Positions 17,226-25,589 of a stretch of 64,000 nucleotides of DNA are shown in pieces (within the stretch, counting starts at the first letter, position 1; every line of letters begins with the position of its first letter). The notes under the pieces were generated by a model. The model did no database searches. It was not told the DNA's origin and worked only from the letters and a program-made list of their open reading frames with translations. Made by a program: the position numbers and the translations under genes. The stretch is from Sphingobacteriales bacterium (GTDB lineage Bacteria; Bacteroidota; Bacteroidia; Chitinophagales; UBA2359). The stretch lies in NCBI GenBank assembly GCA_016711285.1, contig JADJTG010000012.1:186001-250000 (forward strand). The letters run 5' to 3'.

Positions 17226-17396
17226 TTATAGAGTGAAGATACGGTAAAAATACACGCCCTGCGGCAAATCCGGCAACTGTTGGCTAAAAGTTACTCCATT
17301 TCACAGTTTTGTCATAACCTAATTGTCATAACCTAATTGTCCTAACCAAAACTCATTCAGATGTTTTAATCCTAAAACAGCTTTACTTCTTTTCAT
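17226..17396 (-). pseudogene. Gene remnant with a T9SS-like C-terminal tail
   Basis: On the minus strand, the ATG at 17396 opens MKRSKAVLGLKHLNEFWLGQ and stops after 25 codons because a 14-bp tandem duplication (17313-17340) shifts the frame. Just beyond, in another frame, TFSQQLPDLPQGVYFYRIF runs to a stop at 17226. That is the typical last strand of a T9SS type A sorting domain (LPxGxYFYRI). The two pieces suggest debris of one or two secreted-protein genes. No intact copy is in the window. Confidence 0.5.
17313..17340. repeat. 14-bp tandem duplication
   Basis: CATAACCTAATTGT occurs twice in direct succession, followed by a degenerate third start (CCTAACC). Its length is not a multiple of three, so it breaks the reading frame of the remnant described at 17226-17396. 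Confidence 0.8.
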
Positions 17397-17467
17397 TTTT
17401 TTAATCGTTTTTGTTATGAAATGTGTAAACCTATTTTAAGACAAGACAAAATAGCCAAATTCTGACA

Positions 17468-17475
17468 TAGCTTTG
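17468..17475 (+). promoter_or_regulatory. Putative -7 box TAGCTTTG of the Nudix gene
   Basis: TAGCTTTG followed by C fits TAnnTTTG and lies 40 bp before the ATG at 17516. Confidence 0.55.
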
Positions 17476-17515
17476 CACTTTCGCACCTTTTTAGATTTTC
17501 GGGTTCTGTTTTTCT

Positions 17516-18232
17516 ATGATAAAAGGACTGTTGCATAGTTTTAAAAAAACATCAAACAATAATATGAGCTTATCCAACTTTGAAGATTTTAATATTTTCA
17601 CTGAAAATATACGACAACTGCTTCATCGGCAAAATTTGCCCGCCGCCCGCGCCCACGCCAAAGCATTGCCTTCCAACAGAAAATTTGTACCTCCTACGCC
17701 CGACACTTTACAAGGTGCCAAAGTGGGGGCGGTATGTATATTGTTGTACCCCGATGCCATAGGTGCGCCACATTTTCCGCTGATTGTACGACCGGAGTAC
17801 GAGGGGGTTCACAGTGGCCAGATTGCTTTTCCGGGCGGGCAGCAAGATGCGGCTGACGGCGGCGACTTAACCGCAACCGCCCTGCGCGAAACCGAAGAGG
17901 AAATTGGGGTGCCGCGCCACCATATAGAGGTGTTGGGGTGCTTGAGCGAGTTGTACATAGCACCGAGTAATTTCAGGGTGCAGCCGGTGGTGGCACGGAT
18001 AAATGCTATGCCGCAGTTTTTGCCCGACCCACAGGAGGTAGCTCATATATTGCAGGTGAGTTGGTCGGAGGCAGCCCACCCTTCGGCTTTTCAAATCAAA
18101 AAAAATATGCTCGTGCGCGGGCATCTTCGTTTAGATGTGCCATTTTATAATATTCAGCAGCGGGTGGTGTGGGGAGCAAGTGCCGCTATTTTGAGCGAAT
18201 TATTGGAAGTAATAGCAGAGGGGGTGATATAA
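17516..18232 (+). CDS. Nudix hydrolase, CoA pyrophosphatase type
   Basis: The 238-residue protein has the Nudix box (GG-x8-L-TATALRETEEEIGV, about residues 107-130), with the REtEEEIG core that binds the catalytic metal. It is preceded by FPLIVRPEYEGVHSGQIAFPGG, the motif of the CoA-pyrophosphatase (NudL-like) branch. It would cleave CoA or a related nucleoside diphosphate. The first ATG after the promoter box (17516) was used; the ATG at 17564 (MSLSNFEDF) is possible. It ends at a strong terminator shared with convergent cysS. Confidence 0.85.
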   Translation: MIKGLLHSFKKTSNNNMSLSNFEDFNIFTENIRQLLHRQNLPAARAHAKALPSNRKFVPPTPDTLQGAKVGAVCILLYPDAIGAPHFPLIVRPEYEGVHSGQIAFPGGQQDAADGGDLTATALRETEEEIGVPRHHIEVLGCLSELYIAPSNFRVQPVVARINAMPQFLPDPQEVAHILQVSWSEAAHPSAFQIKKNMLVRGHLRLDVPFYNIQQRVVWGASAAILSELLEVIAEGVI

Positions 18233-18272
18233 AAAAACAGGGGCGTAAAACATATTACGTCCCTGTTTTTTT
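18231..18272. terminator. Bidirectional terminator between Nudix gene and cysS
   Basis: AAAAAACAGGGGCGTAA pairs with TTACGTCCCTGTTTTTT across a 5-base loop, with one mismatch. T runs follow the stem on both strands, serving the convergent genes on either side. Confidence 0.88.
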
Positions 18273-18324
18273 AAAAAATAAAACGCATTAATTTTTCATT
18301 TTTTAAAACAAGTCCACCGTTTTT

Positions 18325-19836
18325 TTATCCTCCGAATACCCACGTTACTTCGCCTTCTTTGCCGTCTTTTAGCTGAATGTTGAGTTCGTTGAGGCGGTTG
18401 CGAATCAGGTCGGAGGTTGTCCAGTCTTTGTTGGTGCGGGCTTCGCCGCGAATTTCCAAAATCAGCCGCATCAAACCTTCGCTGTGGTTATTGGCGTTGT
18501 TGCCTTTATTTTCATTTAATAAACCCAGCACATCGTGGATAAATCCAAAGAAAGTGCTGCGCAATAGCTCAAAAGTAACCGTATCTAAACTCGCCAAAGC
18601 AATATGCCCTTCTTTGTACGAATTGATTTTTTTGCTCAGTTCAAATAAGTTGGCAATGGTTTGGGCGGTGTTGAAATCATCATTCATACTGTCGTAGCAG
18701 GCGCGGCAGAGTTGTTCCACAGCCTCTATTTCGCTGCTTTGTGCTTGGGCAGCATCGGCAACAAAATTGAGTTTTTCCAGCACTTCGGCGGCGTTCATCA
18801 GCCGCTGATAGCCTTTTTCGGCGGCTTGCAGGGCGGCATCGCTGATGTCTAAGGTGCTGCCATAATGACTTTGCAGCATAAAAAAGCGCAGGGTCATCGG
18901 CGAGTAGGCTTTGCTGATGTGGGGGCTGTTGCCATTGAGCAGTTCGGGCGGCGAAATGGTATTGCCGTCGCTTTTGCTCATTTTTTTGCCGTTCATCAAC
19001 AACATATTTGTATGCAGCCAATAACGGGCGGGCTGGCAAGAGCAAGCTCCGTAGTTTTGAGCTATTTCGTTTTCGTGGTGCGGAAATTTGAGGTCGTTGC
19101 CGCCGCCGTGAATATCAAAAGTAGCTCCTAAATATTTGGTACTCATCGCCGAACATTCCAAATGCCAACCCGGAAAACCCACCGACCAGGGCGCATTCCA
19201 TCGCATAATGTGTTCGGGGCTTGCTTTTATCCATATTGCAAAATCCGAAGGGTGGCGTTTTTCGCTCTGCCCTTTCAAATCATCGCGGCTTTCGGCAAGC
19301 AGTTCATCTACCACCTTGCCCGACAGTCTGCCGTAAATTTCGGGTTTGTCTTTAATAAACTGAAGCGTATCAAAATACACCGAGCCATTAACCTCGTAGC
19401 CGTAGCCATTGGCAATGATTTGCTGCACCATTTCTATCTGCTCCAAAATGTGCCCGCTGGCACGCGGCTCTATACTCGGCGGCAGGTTGTTGAAAACCCG
19501 CATCATTTCATGAAAACCGTTGCTGTATTTCTGTGCCACCTCCATCGGTTCTAATTGTTCCAAGCGTGCACCTTTGAGCATGCGGTCTTCGCCGTCATCT
19601 AATAAATGCCCTACATCGGTGATATTGCGCACATAGCGCACTTTGTAGCCCGAAAACAACAAATAGCGGTATATTACATCAAAACTGACGAAGGTGCGGC
19701 AGTTGCCCAAATGCACATCATTATATACAGTAGGTCCGCACACATACATACCTACAAAAGGCGGATTGGCAGGTTGAAAAACCTCTTTTTGTCTGCTTAA
19801 ACTATTAGTAATTTGCAATACTGAATTTGTTATCAT
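18325..19836 (-). CDS. cysS: Cysteinyl-tRNA synthetase
   Basis: The 503-residue class I synthetase charges tRNA-Cys with cysteine. Visible signatures are GMYVCGPTVYNDVHLGNCRT (HIGH-type site as HLGN, with the zinc-ligand Cys), the GWHLECSAMS zinc region, GGNDLKFPHHENEIAQ and KKMSKSDGN. The C-terminal domain is typical of bacterial CysS. The start at 19836 (MITNSVLQITNSLSRQ) lies only five bases from a TATCTTTG box, so the mRNA may be leaderless, or the TTG at 19818 (LQITNSLSRQKEVF) may be the true start. Confidence 0.96.
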   Translation of the reverse strand: MITNSVLQITNSLSRQKEVFQPANPPFVGMYVCGPTVYNDVHLGNCRTFVSFDVIYRYLLFSGYKVRYVRNITDVGHLLDDGEDRMLKGARLEQLEPMEVAQKYSNGFHEMMRVFNNLPPSIEPRASGHILEQIEMVQQIIANGYGYEVNGSVYFDTLQFIKDKPEIYGRLSGKVVDELLAESRDDLKGQSEKRHPSDFAIWIKASPEHIMRWNAPWSVGFPGWHLECSAMSTKYLGATFDIHGGGNDLKFPHHENEIAQNYGACSCQPARYWLHTNMLLMNGKKMSKSDGNTISPPELLNGNSPHISKAYSPMTLRFFMLQSHYGSTLDISDAALQAAEKGYQRLMNAAEVLEKLNFVADAAQAQSSEIEAVEQLCRACYDSMNDDFNTAQTIANLFELSKKINSYKEGHIALASLDTVTFELLRSTFFGFIHDVLGLLNENKGNNANNHSEGLMRLILEIRGEARTNKDWTTSDLIRNRLNELNIQLKDGKEGEVTWVFGG

Positions 19837-19840
19837 AACT

Positions 19841-19848
19841 CAAAGATA
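19841..19848 (-). promoter_or_regulatory. Putative -7 box TATCTTTG of cysS
   Basis: Minus-strand TATCTTTG ending five bases upstream of the annotated ATG of cysS. Confidence 0.55.
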
Positions 19849-19960
19849 CGTTGAATTAAAAAAATCACACAAAGTTAATATTTCAATGATTGTTGTGCTG
19901 CATTGAAAAAAAAACAAACAGGCTTTTTTTCTTTAAAACATAATTATTGTAATAAAGAAC

Positions 19961-19968
19961 TAATTTTG
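19961..19968 (+). promoter_or_regulatory. Putative -7 box TAATTTTG
   Basis: TAATTTTG, 24 bp before the GTG start at 19992; fits TAnnTTTG. A nearby TTG at 19947 is too close for an ideal -33 spacing. Confidence 0.45.
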
Positions 19969-19991
19969 TATCGATTTAGCAGGGTCTATCG

Positions 19992-21305
19992 GTGGATTTT
20001 CTTTTAATTTTATTTTTCTTCCCCTTGTTGCTGGCGATTACTTTCATCGTTCAGCGCGTTTTTTATGCTAATCAGCCCTGCGAAGGCTATTTGTTGCCGG
20101 CGATGTTTGTTAAATTGCTTGGCTCTTTGGCTTTTGCCGCCGTTTATATGTTTTATTACAAAGATGGCGACACTTTCGGCTACTACCGCGAGGGCGAAAT
20201 TATTTATAATTTATTTTTAGAATCGCCCCTGAAAGGCTTGCGGATATGGTGGTTGGGCAGCGGTATGGAGTTGGATACGGCTTATTATACCCAACAGATG
20301 GCTTTTTATGGCGAAGATAGTTTTTTTCATGTGGTGCGTTTGTCTTCATTTTTTGGGCTTTTTTGCTGGAATAATTTTTGGGTAATTACATTATTGTTCG
20401 GTTTTTTGTCGTTTTGGGGCTTGTGGGCGTGGTTTCGTGTGTTGGAGGCGATGTATCCCGATTTGAGGGCTGTTTTTTTTGTGATTATGTTTATGATTCC
20501 GTCTGTGGTGTTTTGGAGTGGCGGTATTCTCAAAGACCCCATCACCATCACGGCTACGGGTTGGGCGGTGTGGGGGTTTTATCATTTTTTTATCGTACAA
20601 AAAAACCGCCTCTTGGCATTAGTGCTGATGCTCGGGGCGATGTTTTTTATTCTGGAAATAAAATTTTACATTTTGGCGGGGCTGATTCCGGCGTTTTTGG
20701 TATGGATGTGGGGCAATGCCGTGAGAAAATTGTTGCGCGATAAGTATGTTTTTCGGATAGTGGCGACAGCCGTAGTAGTGGGGCTTCCTTTTTGTATTTA
20801 TTTTCTGAGCGATGTCATTTATTCTTATACCGAGCAGCTCACCCTGCTTTTTGTGCGTAAAGCGATGGGATTTCAGGGGTGGCACAGTGCCATCAGCGGG
20901 GCAACTACGAGTGGCTACACTTTGGGCAAAGTGGAATTTACGGTAGCGGGCGTTTTTTCAAAAGTTCCTGTTTCTATTTGGACTTCTCTATTCCGCCCCT
21001 ATTTTACCGAAGTACACACCGCTATTGTGTTGGCGGCTGCCGTAGAAAGCACCCTCACGCTGCTGCTCACTGCTTGGGTACTGCTCAAAGTGGGCATCTT
21101 GCGCACCTTTAAAATTATCTTCACACACGCCGATATTAGTGCTTTTATTATTTTTACGCTTATTTTTGCATTCATTACCGGATTCACCAGTTTCAATTTC
21201 GGGGCTTTGGTTCGTTATAAAATCCCACAAATGCCCTTTTATTATTCGGCTTTGGCGATTATTCTATATGTATATCGCAGCGAAAAAAAAACGGTATCAA
21301 ATTAA
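19992..21305 (+). CDS. Polytopic inner-membrane protein of unknown function
   Basis: The 437-residue protein starts at a GTG (19992) and has about ten predicted membrane helices through its whole length. Short soluble loops contain YYKDGDTFGYYREGE, TAYYTQQMAFYGEDSFF and FWSGGILKDPITI. The loop pattern with an acidic first periplasmic loop and the SGGxLKDP motif resembles multi-spanning glycosyltransferase or polymerase-like proteins, but no family could be assigned with confidence. It stands before psd and nadK on the same strand, separated by about 110 bp. Confidence 0.7.
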   Translation: MDFLLILFFFPLLLAITFIVQRVFYANQPCEGYLLPAMFVKLLGSLAFAAVYMFYYKDGDTFGYYREGEIIYNLFLESPLKGLRIWWLGSGMELDTAYYTQQMAFYGEDSFFHVVRLSSFFGLFCWNNFWVITLLFGFLSFWGLWAWFRVLEAMYPDLRAVFFVIMFMIPSVVFWSGGILKDPITITATGWAVWGFYHFFIVQKNRLLALVLMLGAMFFILEIKFYILAGLIPAFLVWMWGNAVRKLLRDKYVFRIVATAVVVGLPFCIYFLSDVIYSYTEQLTLLFVRKAMGFQGWHSAISGATTSGYTLGKVEFTVAGVFSKVPVSIWTSLFRPYFTEVHTAIVLAAAVESTLTLLLTAWVLLKVGILRTFKIIFTHADISAFIIFTLIFAFITGFTSFNFGALVRYKIPQMPFYYSALAIILYVYRSEKKTVSN

Positions 21306-21414
21306 CAAAATTTTAAATAAATTAAATTTTACAAGATATTTGCAACATTATCATCAATAAAAGATTAATAAAGCAGTTATCTTTTTACAAAAAAACGCTC
21401 TCTAAACTAATAAT

Positions 21415-22089
21415 ATGATAAAAATACATAAGGAAGGCTACCTCACTTTGGCTATAGTAGCTGTATGTTTATTGCTCCTCAATGTGCTTGTTTATTTTTT
21501 GTTTTCCGAAGCACAAAATGTACGGACAGGTGTAGGTGTTTTTTCTTTTATATTGTTTTTGGCGGTGGCTTCATTTTTTCGGATTCCGCGCCGCAGACTG
21601 CACAATGACGATAACTTGGTCATTGCTCCCGCCGATGGCAAAATCGTAACCATTGAAGAGGTTTTTGAGCCGGAATATTTTAAAGACCGCCGTATTCAGG
21701 TTTCTATTTTTATGTCGCCCGCCAATGTACACGTCAATCGCTCACCTATCAGTGGCAGAGTGGCTTATACCAAATACCACCCGGGCAATTATTTAGTGGC
21801 GTGGCATCCCAAATCTTCTACCGAAAATGAGCGTTTTACTTCGGTTATTGTTGATGAAGAACAAAATTTTGAGATACTCGTGCGTCAGATAGCGGGTAAA
21901 GTAGCACGAAAAATATCCAATTATTTGCAGGTAGGTGAAGAAATAGAACAGGGCAATGAGTTGGGTTTTATCAAATTCGGCTCGCGCGTGGATATATTTT
22001 TGCCTTTGGAAACAAGCATAAAAGTGTCGTTAAAACAAAAAGTTGTGGGCGGAAAAACCATACTGGCTGAACTGCCTGCCGACGATTGA
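21415..22089 (+). CDS. psd: Phosphatidylserine decarboxylase family protein
   Basis: The 224-residue protein has two N-terminal membrane helices (about residues 10-30 and 37-55). The short-form PSD domain follows: VIAPADGKIVTIEEV, FMSPANVHVNRSPISG and, near the C-terminus, LGFIKFGSRVDIFLP, where the GS pair is the self-cleavage site that makes the pyruvoyl cofactor. It converts phosphatidylserine to phosphatidylethanolamine at the inner membrane. The length fits the compact Psd class rather than the 300-residue form. Confidence 0.92.
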   Translation: MIKIHKEGYLTLAIVAVCLLLLNVLVYFLFSEAQNVRTGVGVFSFILFLAVASFFRIPRRRLHNDDNLVIAPADGKIVTIEEVFEPEYFKDRRIQVSIFMSPANVHVNRSPISGRVAYTKYHPGNYLVAWHPKSSTENERFTSVIVDEEQNFEILVRQIAGKVARKISNYLQVGEEIEQGNELGFIKFGSRVDIFLPLETSIKVSLKQKVVGGKTILAELPADD

Positions 22090-22149
22090 TTTTTTTAAAA
22101 AAATAAAGTTTCTGCATTATTCCATTCTCGAAGTGTTTTTTTCTTTCGT

Positions 22150-23037
22150 ATGAATATCGGTTTGTATGCCCGTACCATCAAAGAGCAGGATTACAGTTTG
22201 TATAAAAACTTGTTCATTGCGCTCGAACACTATGGCATACAAGTGTATTTTCACCCTGTTTTAGCTCCTTACAATGAACGCATTTTGGGAAAACGCTTCG
22301 TGGGCAATTATTTATATATCAACGAAGAAGTTTCTTTACAGGAGCAAATTGATTTTTTAATCACCATCGGCGGCGATGGTACTTTGTTAGATGCTATTTT
22401 GGTGGTGCGCGACAGCAATGTGCCTATTTTGGGTATCAATGCGGGTAATTTGGGTTTTTTGACCAGCTACGGGCGACTCGAAATTTTATCTATTATTGAA
22501 CAAATAAAAGCGGGCAATTTTAGCCTCGACCGCCGCACGCTCCTGTGTTTGGAAAGCAACAACCGATTATTTGAAAACGACAATATTGCCCTCAACGAAT
22601 GTGCCATTCGCCGCAGCGACAACGCCTCTATGGTGATTGTGCATACATATATTGACGAGCAATTTTTGACTTCTTACTGGGCTGACGGCTTGATTATTGC
22701 CACGCCCACCGGCTCTACGGCTTATTCTTTGAGCTGTGGCGGACCTGTGCTGATGCCCCACTCCAACAATTTCGTTATTACGCCGGTGTGCCCGCACAAT
22801 CTCAACCTTCGCCCGATGATTGTTTCCAACGACAGCACCATCACCCTGCGCGTAGAAGGGCGCAGCAGCAATTTTTTATGTACCTTAGATGCCCGCTCTG
22901 CCCACTTTGACAGCGACACCGAACTCAAAGTGCGCAAAAACGATTATCATGTGGCATTGGTGCGCCCGCCCCACTACGATTATCTCGATGTATTGCGCAA
23001 AAAACTGCTTTGGGGCAGCGATTTGCGCAAACGATAA
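22150..23037 (+). CDS. nadK: NAD kinase
   Basis: The 295-residue protein phosphorylates NAD to NADP. Signatures are TIGGDGTLLDA (about residues 73-83), GINAGNLGFL, NECAIRR (ligand-binding NE), and ADGLIIATPTGSTAYSLSCGGP, followed by TPVCPHNLNLRPMIV. All are typical and in the expected order. It follows psd by 60 bp. Confidence 0.96.
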   Translation: MNIGLYARTIKEQDYSLYKNLFIALEHYGIQVYFHPVLAPYNERILGKRFVGNYLYINEEVSLQEQIDFLITIGGDGTLLDAILVVRDSNVPILGINAGNLGFLTSYGRLEILSIIEQIKAGNFSLDRRTLLCLESNNRLFENDNIALNECAIRRSDNASMVIVHTYIDEQFLTSYWADGLIIATPTGSTAYSLSCGGPVLMPHSNNFVITPVCPHNLNLRPMIVSNDSTITLRVEGRSSNFLCTLDARSAHFDSDTELKVRKNDYHVALVRPPHYDYLDVLRKKLLWGSDLRKR

Positions 23038-23073
23038 AAAAAGCGCAGATAGGGCGGGCAACCTCGTTTTCTT

Positions 23074-24222
23074 CTATTCCTCTTCCGTATTTTTGAGTGC
23101 CATCAGCAAAGTATATGCACCCTTTTCCACAATCTTTTGCTGCCCAAAGGCGGCAGCATTTTTGATTTCCGTAAAACCACCTTGCGTAGTACCCGTTTCT
23201 ACGGGTTGCATTTGATAAGTTCCTGTTCCCGTTTCAACAAAAATATAATTCTGACCTTCAAAATTTACAATAGCGGCTTCGGGCAATGTCGGCAACTGTC
23301 GGCTGTCAGTTTGGATATTGGCGTTGATATACATACCCGGAATCAGGTTTTTGTCGTAGCTGTCAAAATGACAATGCACTTCGGTAGTGCCGTCTTCTGC
23401 TACATCTTTGCTGATTAAAATAATAGATGCAGGATATGTTTTGTCGGGATTGGCGTTGGTATAAGCCGTCAGTTTTTTTCCAACAGATAAAGCAGCTATA
23501 TCTTTTTCAAATACTTTTAAATTCAAATGAATATCGGCAGGATTTACCAATTCAAACAACACATCGGAAGGATTGATGTATTTGCCGATATTGACATTTA
23601 CTTTTGAAACAAAACCATTGATAGGCGAATAAATGTAGATGCTTTTGGATATGTTATTCTCCGTCAAAGCCGCCGGATTGATATTGGCGAGTTTGAGCTT
23701 TTCGGCAAGCGAAGCCAATAGTATCTGATTGTTTTTTACATCTGCTTCGGTCTGCTGAACAGCTTTTTCGCTGCTGGCTTGGCTGGCATTTAATTCTCTT
23801 TGGCGATTGTATTCAAGCGTCGCAAAATGCAATTTGGATTTTGTAAGCAAATAATCCTGCTGGAGTTCAATATATTGTCGGTCTTCTATTTCTGCAATGA
23901 TGTCGCCTTTGTTCAGGTGCATACCGGGCAACAATTTGGTACTTTTTATATAACCACCCATCGGCACACTTACCGATACCAAATTTTGAGGCGGCACTTC
24001 TATTTTTCCGTTTACTTTGAGCAAAGATGAAATGGCATGAGGCTGTATCGTTGCCGCAGCAATAGCGGCATTTTTGAGCTGCGCTTCGCTGAGTTTCACC
24101 TGATAAGTAGCGGCAGTAGCGGCGGCATTTGCAATATCGGCAGCTGGCGCGTCGGTGGCGGTATCGCCCGAAGTGCAAGCCGCCATCATTATACATGTTA
24201 TAGATAAAATAAAATATTTCAC
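23074..24222 (-). CDS. czcB: RND efflux periplasmic adaptor (CzcB/CusB type)
   Basis: The 382-residue lipoprotein (signal MKYFILSITCIMMAAC, lipidated Cys16) has the membrane-fusion layout. A barrel-sandwich half (VSVPMGGYIKSTKLLPGMHLNKGDIIAEIEDRQYIELQQDYL) is followed by a coiled-coil hairpin (about residues 125-170, ASEKAVQQTEADVKNNQ), the second half-motif (YSPINGFVSKVNVNIGKYINPSD), and beta-barrel and membrane-proximal domains. It links the inner-membrane pump to the outer-membrane channel. It is the last gene of the operon that begins at 29195, and 14 bp separate it from the TolC gene. Confidence 0.92.
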   Translation of the reverse strand: MKYFILSITCIMMAACTSGDTATDAPAADIANAAATAATYQVKLSEAQLKNAAIAAATIQPHAISSLLKVNGKIEVPPQNLVSVSVPMGGYIKSTKLLPGMHLNKGDIIAEIEDRQYIELQQDYLLTKSKLHFATLEYNRQRELNASQASSEKAVQQTEADVKNNQILLASLAEKLKLANINPAALTENNISKSIYIYSPINGFVSKVNVNIGKYINPSDVLFELVNPADIHLNLKVFEKDIAALSVGKKLTAYTNANPDKTYPASIILISKDVAEDGTTEVHCHFDSYDKNLIPGMYINANIQTDSRQLPTLPEAAIVNFEGQNYIFVETGTGTYQMQPVETGTTQGGFTEIKNAAAFGQQKIVEKGAYTLLMALKNTEEE

Positions 24223-24236
24223 GGTAAAAAATAAAA

Positions 24237-25490
24237 TTAATGGGTTAAATAATTCAGTTGAAGAATGGTATTGACTACGTTGTTACGTGCTTCTAATGCT
24301 TGATTTTGAATATCAATAGCCTGATTGAGCAGCAACACATATTCTAAATAGTTGATTTCGCCGCTCTGAAACTGTCTTTGTGCAACTTGCTGTATCAAGG
24401 CGGCATTTTGCAAGCCCTTACTTTCAAAATATTCCAATTGCTGCTGCTGCGCCTGATACACCGTCTGCCATTTCAGGTACTCCGTTTGCAGGCGTTGTTT
24501 CTGAAAACGCCACGCTTGTTCGGCGATGCTTTCATTTACTTGCATAGCTTCTATTTTGGTGCGTTGGCTTTTCTTAAAAAGCGGTATCGCCACACCGAAT
24601 TGCGCCGATGTAAAACGGGCAGTTCCTTTGTAGTAGCGGTCGTCTGCACCTGTGCCTCTGAAACTCGTATTGTTGAGTGCCACACTGAAATCGGGACGTA
24701 GGCGAGATTTCTCCAGCAAAGTCGTTTGTCGGGCTACTTCGCGCTGCTCTTCCAGCACCTTCAAAGTGGGGTGCATATTCAGGGCTGTGGTATCTAACGT
24801 AAGCGGCGGAATGTCGGCTTCGGGCAAGGGCAGCGGCTCGGCTTGCGGCGTGTTGAGCAAATATTGGAACAACACCAAAGCGGTTTCCATTTCCTGACGC
24901 AGTTGCAGACGTTGCATTTCTATTGCTCCTTTTTGAGTTTCGGCGGTTGTTTTTTCCAACACGTTGCTTTCTCCTTTTTGCAGCCGCAACACCGCTTTTT
25001 GATAAAACTGCTGATATAAAGAATCGCTGTGCTGCAACAATTTTTCTTTTTGTTTCAGGTATTGATAATGATAAAAAATCTCGCTAACAGCTTTTTTCAC
25101 TTCCCACACCTGAACGGCAGTATGGGCAAATACACTTTGGTATTGTGCCGACAACAAAGCGCGTTGCTGCTGATATACCACCGGTAAAGAAAAACTTTGA
25201 GCGATGCCGAATTTTGTATCAAACAAAGCACTATTCACCTGCCCCATTTCGGTATAAATATTGGTTTTGGGAATATCTTTATAAGTATCTGTCAGTATTT
25301 TGTGATACTCAACATTCAACTGTTCGTTTTTAATGGCTGCATTCTGCTGAACAGCCATTTGCAAGGCTTGCTCTAAGGTCAATTGTTGCTGGGCACTTGC
25401 ATTTATGATACTCATTGCTCCTGCCACGCACCAATACCAAGTTTTTATAAGCGGCAATATCAGTTTATTATAATGCGATATGATTTTCAT
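24237..25490 (-). CDS. czcC: TolC family outer-membrane efflux channel (CzcC type)
   Basis: The 417-residue protein has a signal peptide (cleavage near ASAQQQ) and two OEP repeats of long helices and short beta strands: LTLEQALQMAVQQNAAIKNE at the N-terminus and GVAIPLFKKSQRTKIEAMQV near the C-terminus. A Gln-rich coiled coil ends with GEINYLEYVLLLNQAI. It would form the outer-membrane exit duct for the Czc pump encoded next door. Confidence 0.9.
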   Translation of the reverse strand: MKIISHYNKLILPLIKTWYWCVAGAMSIINASAQQQLTLEQALQMAVQQNAAIKNEQLNVEYHKILTDTYKDIPKTNIYTEMGQVNSALFDTKFGIAQSFSLPVVYQQQRALLSAQYQSVFAHTAVQVWEVKKAVSEIFYHYQYLKQKEKLLQHSDSLYQQFYQKAVLRLQKGESNVLEKTTAETQKGAIEMQRLQLRQEMETALVLFQYLLNTPQAEPLPLPEADIPPLTLDTTALNMHPTLKVLEEQREVARQTTLLEKSRLRPDFSVALNNTSFRGTGADDRYYKGTARFTSAQFGVAIPLFKKSQRTKIEAMQVNESIAEQAWRFQKQRLQTEYLKWQTVYQAQQQQLEYFESKGLQNAALIQQVAQRQFQSGEINYLEYVLLLNQAIDIQNQALEARNNVVNTILQLNYLTH

Positions 25491-25589
25491 GAGAATATAA
25501 AAGGTTGTGTTTTATAAATAAAAAGCACATTGCTATTGCATATTGTCAGAAATATGAATAGCAGTCTGTTGTGCAACGATGATGTTTTT

